A stretch of DNA of 8,250 nt. It comes from Candidatus Poribacteria bacterium (GTDB lineage: Bacteria; Poribacteria; WGA-4E; PCPOR2b). This document shows positions 6,229-8,250 of the stretch, one piece after another. How positions within the stretch are numbered: position 1 is the stretch's first letter; each line of letters begins with the position of its first letter. A model generated the notes under the pieces. That model ran no database searches. It was not told the DNA's origin and saw only the letters and a list, made by a program, of their open reading frames with translations. The stretch is from positions 1 through 8,250 of the forward strand of contig JAPUIP010000353.1 in the NCBI GenBank assembly GCA_027296925.1, given 5' to 3'. Both the position numbers and the translations under genes were made by a program.

Positions 6229-6381
6229 CAAGAGCAATTCGATAAGGCCAAGCATTTCATTTATCGCTACGGTCGGCTGCTTGACCGCAAACGCTTCGCA
6301 TATCATTTCGAGAGCGGTTCCCTTGATGCCGTCATCGAAGCCCTGGCATGTTATCAGAATCCCGACGGCGGCTCTGGGTAA
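6202..6381 (+). pseudogene. Truncated prenyltransferase/terpene-cyclase-like (alpha/alpha-toroid) gene, 5' fragment
   Basis: About 59 codons ending in a TAA at 6379-6381 resemble the N-terminus of a family of uncharacterised alpha/alpha-toroid proteins, commonly labelled prenyltransferase or squalene-cyclase-like and about 300 residues long. Recognisable pieces are KHFIYRYGRLLDRKRFAYHF and EALACYQNPDGGSG. In intact members I expect GGFG followed by N-x-LEPD; here the frame stops right after the DGGSG. A slipped frame gives only GNRPPL before another stop. The frame can be extended upstream only through the miniature element to a GTG at 6160, with no ribosome binding site, so the native start is missing. 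I regard it as a dead gene cut at both ends. Family assignment is from memory of the motif. Confidence 0.55.
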
Positions 6382-6501
6382 CCGGCCGCCTTTGTAGAGT
6401 ACGGCGAAACTATCCTTGCTAACTTCCCGTTTCGGGGCCAAAATACTCTCCTTTCTCATTGCGCGGACGATAATTAAATTTCGGGATTAAACTGTGTATT
6501 T

Positions 6502-6584
6502 GTAGGTCGGGTATGCTCTGCCCCACAGGGATTCCCTACGGTTACTACCCGACTGTCGGATTGATTTCATCAAATCCGACCTAC
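6502..6584. repeat. Composite two-hairpin repeat with GTAGGTCGG ends
   Basis: The 83-bp unit begins GTAGGTCGG (6502-6510) and ends with its inverse CCGACCTAC (6576-6584). Inside are two successive hairpins. The first has an 8-bp outer stem, GTCGGGTA (6506-6513) with TACCCGAC (6546-6553). The second is GTCGGATTGAT (6555-6565) with ATCAAATCCGAC (6569-6580), an 11-bp stem with one bulged A and a TTC loop. No reading frame is present. It lies 56 bases past the metallophosphoesterase stop, so it could stabilise or end that transcript, though no T-run follows. The form suggests a dispersed intergenic palindrome family. Confidence 0.6.
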
Positions 6585-6640
6585 GAGAGAAATCGATGCT
6601 TTGTTAATGAAAATGAGTTGTTCGCGGGGACAAGCTCGGC

Positions 6641-8077
6641 TCATCGTGCGCTCAACCATTCGATCAGGAGGTCAACCTGCCGGAGCCCTTCATCGTCCAG
6701 CGCTTGGGGCTCGATAGCATCGTAGGTGAGCCCCGCCATACTGATGATGTCCGTGATGTTAGGATGGGGCGCTGCGATGCGGATCTGGTCTTTATCCGGA
6801 GAAACAGGTGACAGTTTCAGACGCTCAAAGACGACCTCAGCTTTGGCCATCGGGATGCGAACGACCCGGAGGTTGATGTTTTTTTGAAAGACCGCCCACG
6901 CATCCTCCCGAGTGACTGGCCCCTGGTTGAGCCCATTTCGGGCACCCACCAGGCCCAGGTCGGCGCCGGTTTTTTCTCTGAGTAACGTCGAGAGTGCTTG
7001 ATTAATCTGTACGGCGTCAAGCGGGTCGCTGAGGGTTGCGACCGGCGTATGGCTGGCGTCATCCGGAGCCGGTCGCCTGAGGTCGAGGTAGCGCATCGGC
7101 CCGTCTTTGGGTTTAATCCAGGCGAAGCGGCCCCGCTGGAGTCGCCGATGAGTCTGCGTGAGGTCGATGTACTGCCCGACAATTGCTCCAGTCGATGCTA
7201 CCACGTGAATTTCAACGTAGCCGTTGGGCGTCATGAACCCGGGGTAGTTAACGGCACCGGTATTGATGCAGATTACGCTGGCTTCCTCAACACCTTCCGG
7301 CGCCCACGCCTGGAACTTGTGGGTTGTCGCCGAGAGGACCAGATCCGCCTTGTTCAGCAGGAATCGACGCCGTTCCGGCGAGATGACCCTGTCCCATGAA
7401 CCCTCCCGGGAATGTGCCGCCACCACGATGAGATCTTTCTCCCCCTTCTTGATACCCTTGACGGTTTCAATCATCCACGCCCGGCTGCTTTCTGGGAAAG
7501 CCACTTCTGCCTCCTTGGGCTGATCTGAGAAGTGTATCTGAATCAGATGGACGGTGTAGTCGCCTACCGAAATTCGCGCGTAGTATTCGGCGTCGTTTGG
7601 ACGAATGACGTCGGCATGGGCATCCAGGTCCACCAGATCGAGCAATGGTGCGCCTTCGCCGTAATCCGATTGTTTGTGAGTGGGGCTGTAGTATTCGTTT
7701 TCCCCATCGGCGACGTTGGGATAGAAGTGCTTCCGCCACCAGGGCTCGGATTGCAGCCAGGGGATGAACGAATTTTCCCAGCGATGTTTGAGGTGGTCCC
7801 CCAACCCCACAACGAACGCTGCGTTTGACTCCCCAATCCAGGCGACCATTCGAGCGAACTCTACGCTGCTGAGGGGCGAATCGCCCTTGTTGTCGCTCAT
7901 GATGGCGAAGTGGAGCCCTGCTTGCCGATCCAGATCCGCGATCGATGAGACGCCCGGAAGTTCTGCCTCGACCAGCTCAAGATGCTTGTCTTCGGAGGCA
8001 GCTGCATGGGCTATTTGCGCAATCATCACTGAAGCCAAAAAGATGTGGGTAAAGATGAGTTCAATTCTGTTTTTCAT
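6641..8077 (-). CDS. Secreted metallophosphoesterase with 5'-nucleotidase-type C-terminal domain
   Basis: This 478-residue protein begins with a signal peptide: Lys/Arg at 3-4, hydrophobic core 6-23, and probable cleavage after AHA near residue 25. It should therefore act in the periplasm or outside the cell. Residues about 54-300 are a calcineurin-like phosphoesterase domain using two metal ions. Visible motifs are FAIMSDNKGD (Asp62), VVGLGDHLKHR (Asp94, His95), ADGENEYY (Asn127 in a GENE variant of GNHE), VVAAHSREGSW (His222) and LSATTHKF (His253). The first motif has Lys where D-x-H would place a metal ligand. Residues about 355-470 resemble the 5'-nucleotidase C-terminal domain: LREKTGADLGLVGARNGL (366-383), then GPVTREDAWAVFQKNINLRV (386-405). 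This suggests a nucleotidase or cyclic-nucleotide phosphodiesterase of the UshA/CpdB class, though order and details are divergent. AAAGGA lies eight bases before the ATG at 8077. It appears to be a single-gene unit. Confidence 0.88.
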   Translation of the reverse strand: MKNRIELIFTHIFLASVMIAQIAHAAASEDKHLELVEAELPGVSSIADLDRQAGLHFAIMSDNKGDSPLSSVEFARMVAWIGESNAAFVVGLGDHLKHRWENSFIPWLQSEPWWRKHFYPNVADGENEYYSPTHKQSDYGEGAPLLDLVDLDAHADVIRPNDAEYYARISVGDYTVHLIQIHFSDQPKEAEVAFPESSRAWMIETVKGIKKGEKDLIVVAAHSREGSWDRVISPERRRFLLNKADLVLSATTHKFQAWAPEGVEEASVICINTGAVNYPGFMTPNGYVEIHVVASTGAIVGQYIDLTQTHRRLQRGRFAWIKPKDGPMRYLDLRRPAPDDASHTPVATLSDPLDAVQINQALSTLLREKTGADLGLVGARNGLNQGPVTREDAWAVFQKNINLRVVRIPMAKAEVVFERLKLSPVSPDKDQIRIAAPHPNITDIISMAGLTYDAIEPQALDDEGLRQVDLLIEWLSAR

Positions 8078-8250
8078 AGTCGTTTTCCTTTATTTTTGCA
8101 CGAAGCCCGAGCAGCGTGCTCAGTTGTTTAGAAATGGAGATTCAGTTGAAAATTGAAATAGTCATCGGTCTATCTTCTCCTTCATTGATGCGACGGACTT
8201 CTGCATCTAAGTGGTTTCAGATATATTTCTGGACAATAGCATCTGCGTGT
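8078..8250. other. Upstream region of the metallophosphoesterase gene
   Basis: The 173 bases to the right edge contain the ribosome binding site AAAGGA and, in the leader, a small hairpin of GAGCA and TGCTC (8109-8121, three-base loop). No clear promoter stands out. An open minus-strand frame of ten codons enters from the edge and ends at a TGA at 8217-8219. It is too short to call as a gene end. Confidence 0.5.

Larger units (their letters stand above)
5952..6640. other. Repeat-rich intergenic region with gene remnants
   Basis: These 689 bases lie between the start of the aldo/keto reductase gene and the end of the metallophosphoesterase gene. They hold the upstream region of the reductase (5952 to about 6090) and a nested inverted-repeat structure (6094-6228). 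A truncated gene fragment (6202-6381) and a composite hairpin element (6502-6584) follow. No intact gene is seen. The region looks like a patchwork formed by insertion and deletion. Confidence 0.75.

Noticed and set aside
6160..6381. Intact small 73-codon gene starting at the GTG at 6160
   Set aside because: The first 14 codons lie in the miniature element, there is no ribosome binding site, and the rest is a clear N-terminal fragment of a much longer family.
6094..6584. CRISPR array or tandem repeat array
   Set aside because: The repeats are inverted and of different sequence, with no regular direct repeats and spacers.
8217..8249. C-terminus of an upstream minus-strand gene entering from the right edge
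   Set aside because: Only ten codons (HADAIVQKYI) before a TGA; no way to separate it from chance.

Overview
The window looks like a bacterial chromosome segment of about 50-58% GC (my estimate, not counted). The gene mix is a phytanoyl-CoA dioxygenase-family enzyme, an SMP-30/gluconolactonase, an aldo/keto reductase, a secreted metallophosphoesterase and an ankyrin-repeat protein. It also carries short GC-rich inverted repeats between genes. This combination recalls uncultured marine or sponge-associated lineages such as Candidatus Poribacteria. That placement is inference from gene content and repeat style. No rRNA, tRNA or taxonomic marker gene is present.

Layout. Positions 1-246 hold no convincing gene, only a small protein-like remnant on the minus strand. 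Positions 247-3148 hold three minus-strand genes, in transcription order: a PhyH-family Fe(II)/2-oxoglutarate dioxygenase (2351-3148), an SMP-30-family lactonase-like beta-propeller (1331-2194) and a glycerol-1-phosphate-dehydrogenase-like metal-dependent alcohol dehydrogenase (247-1311). The last two are 19 bases apart and surely cotranscribed. A promoter-like site sits ahead of the SMP-30 gene. A roughly 430-base divergent region (3149-3574) carries a good sigma-70-type promoter for a plus-strand gene (3575-5095) encoding a GNAT acetyltransferase fused to ankyrin repeats. That gene converges, with a 34-base gap, on a minus-strand aldo/keto reductase (5130-5951).

Positions 5952-6640 are a gene-poor, repeat-rich stretch. 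It contains a 73-bp miniature element with 16-bp inverted ends, nested in a larger 14-bp inverted repeat. Directly after it lies the truncated 5' end of an alpha/alpha-toroid (prenyltransferase/terpene-cyclase-like) gene, and further on a two-hairpin composite repeat. Positions 6641-8077 encode a secreted metallophosphoesterase with a 5'-nucleotidase-type C-terminal domain. The last 173 bases are its upstream region.

The three-gene minus-strand cluster could act together on one small hydroxylated substrate: hydroxylation, lactone hydrolysis and NAD(P)-linked alcohol/ketone interconversion. The substrate cannot be read from the sequence. I see no CRISPR array, phage, toxin-antitoxin or recognisable defence system. 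The most unusual items are the GNAT-ankyrin fusion, the nested repeats beside the broken gene, and the substrate-site variation in the dehydrogenase and the phosphoesterase.
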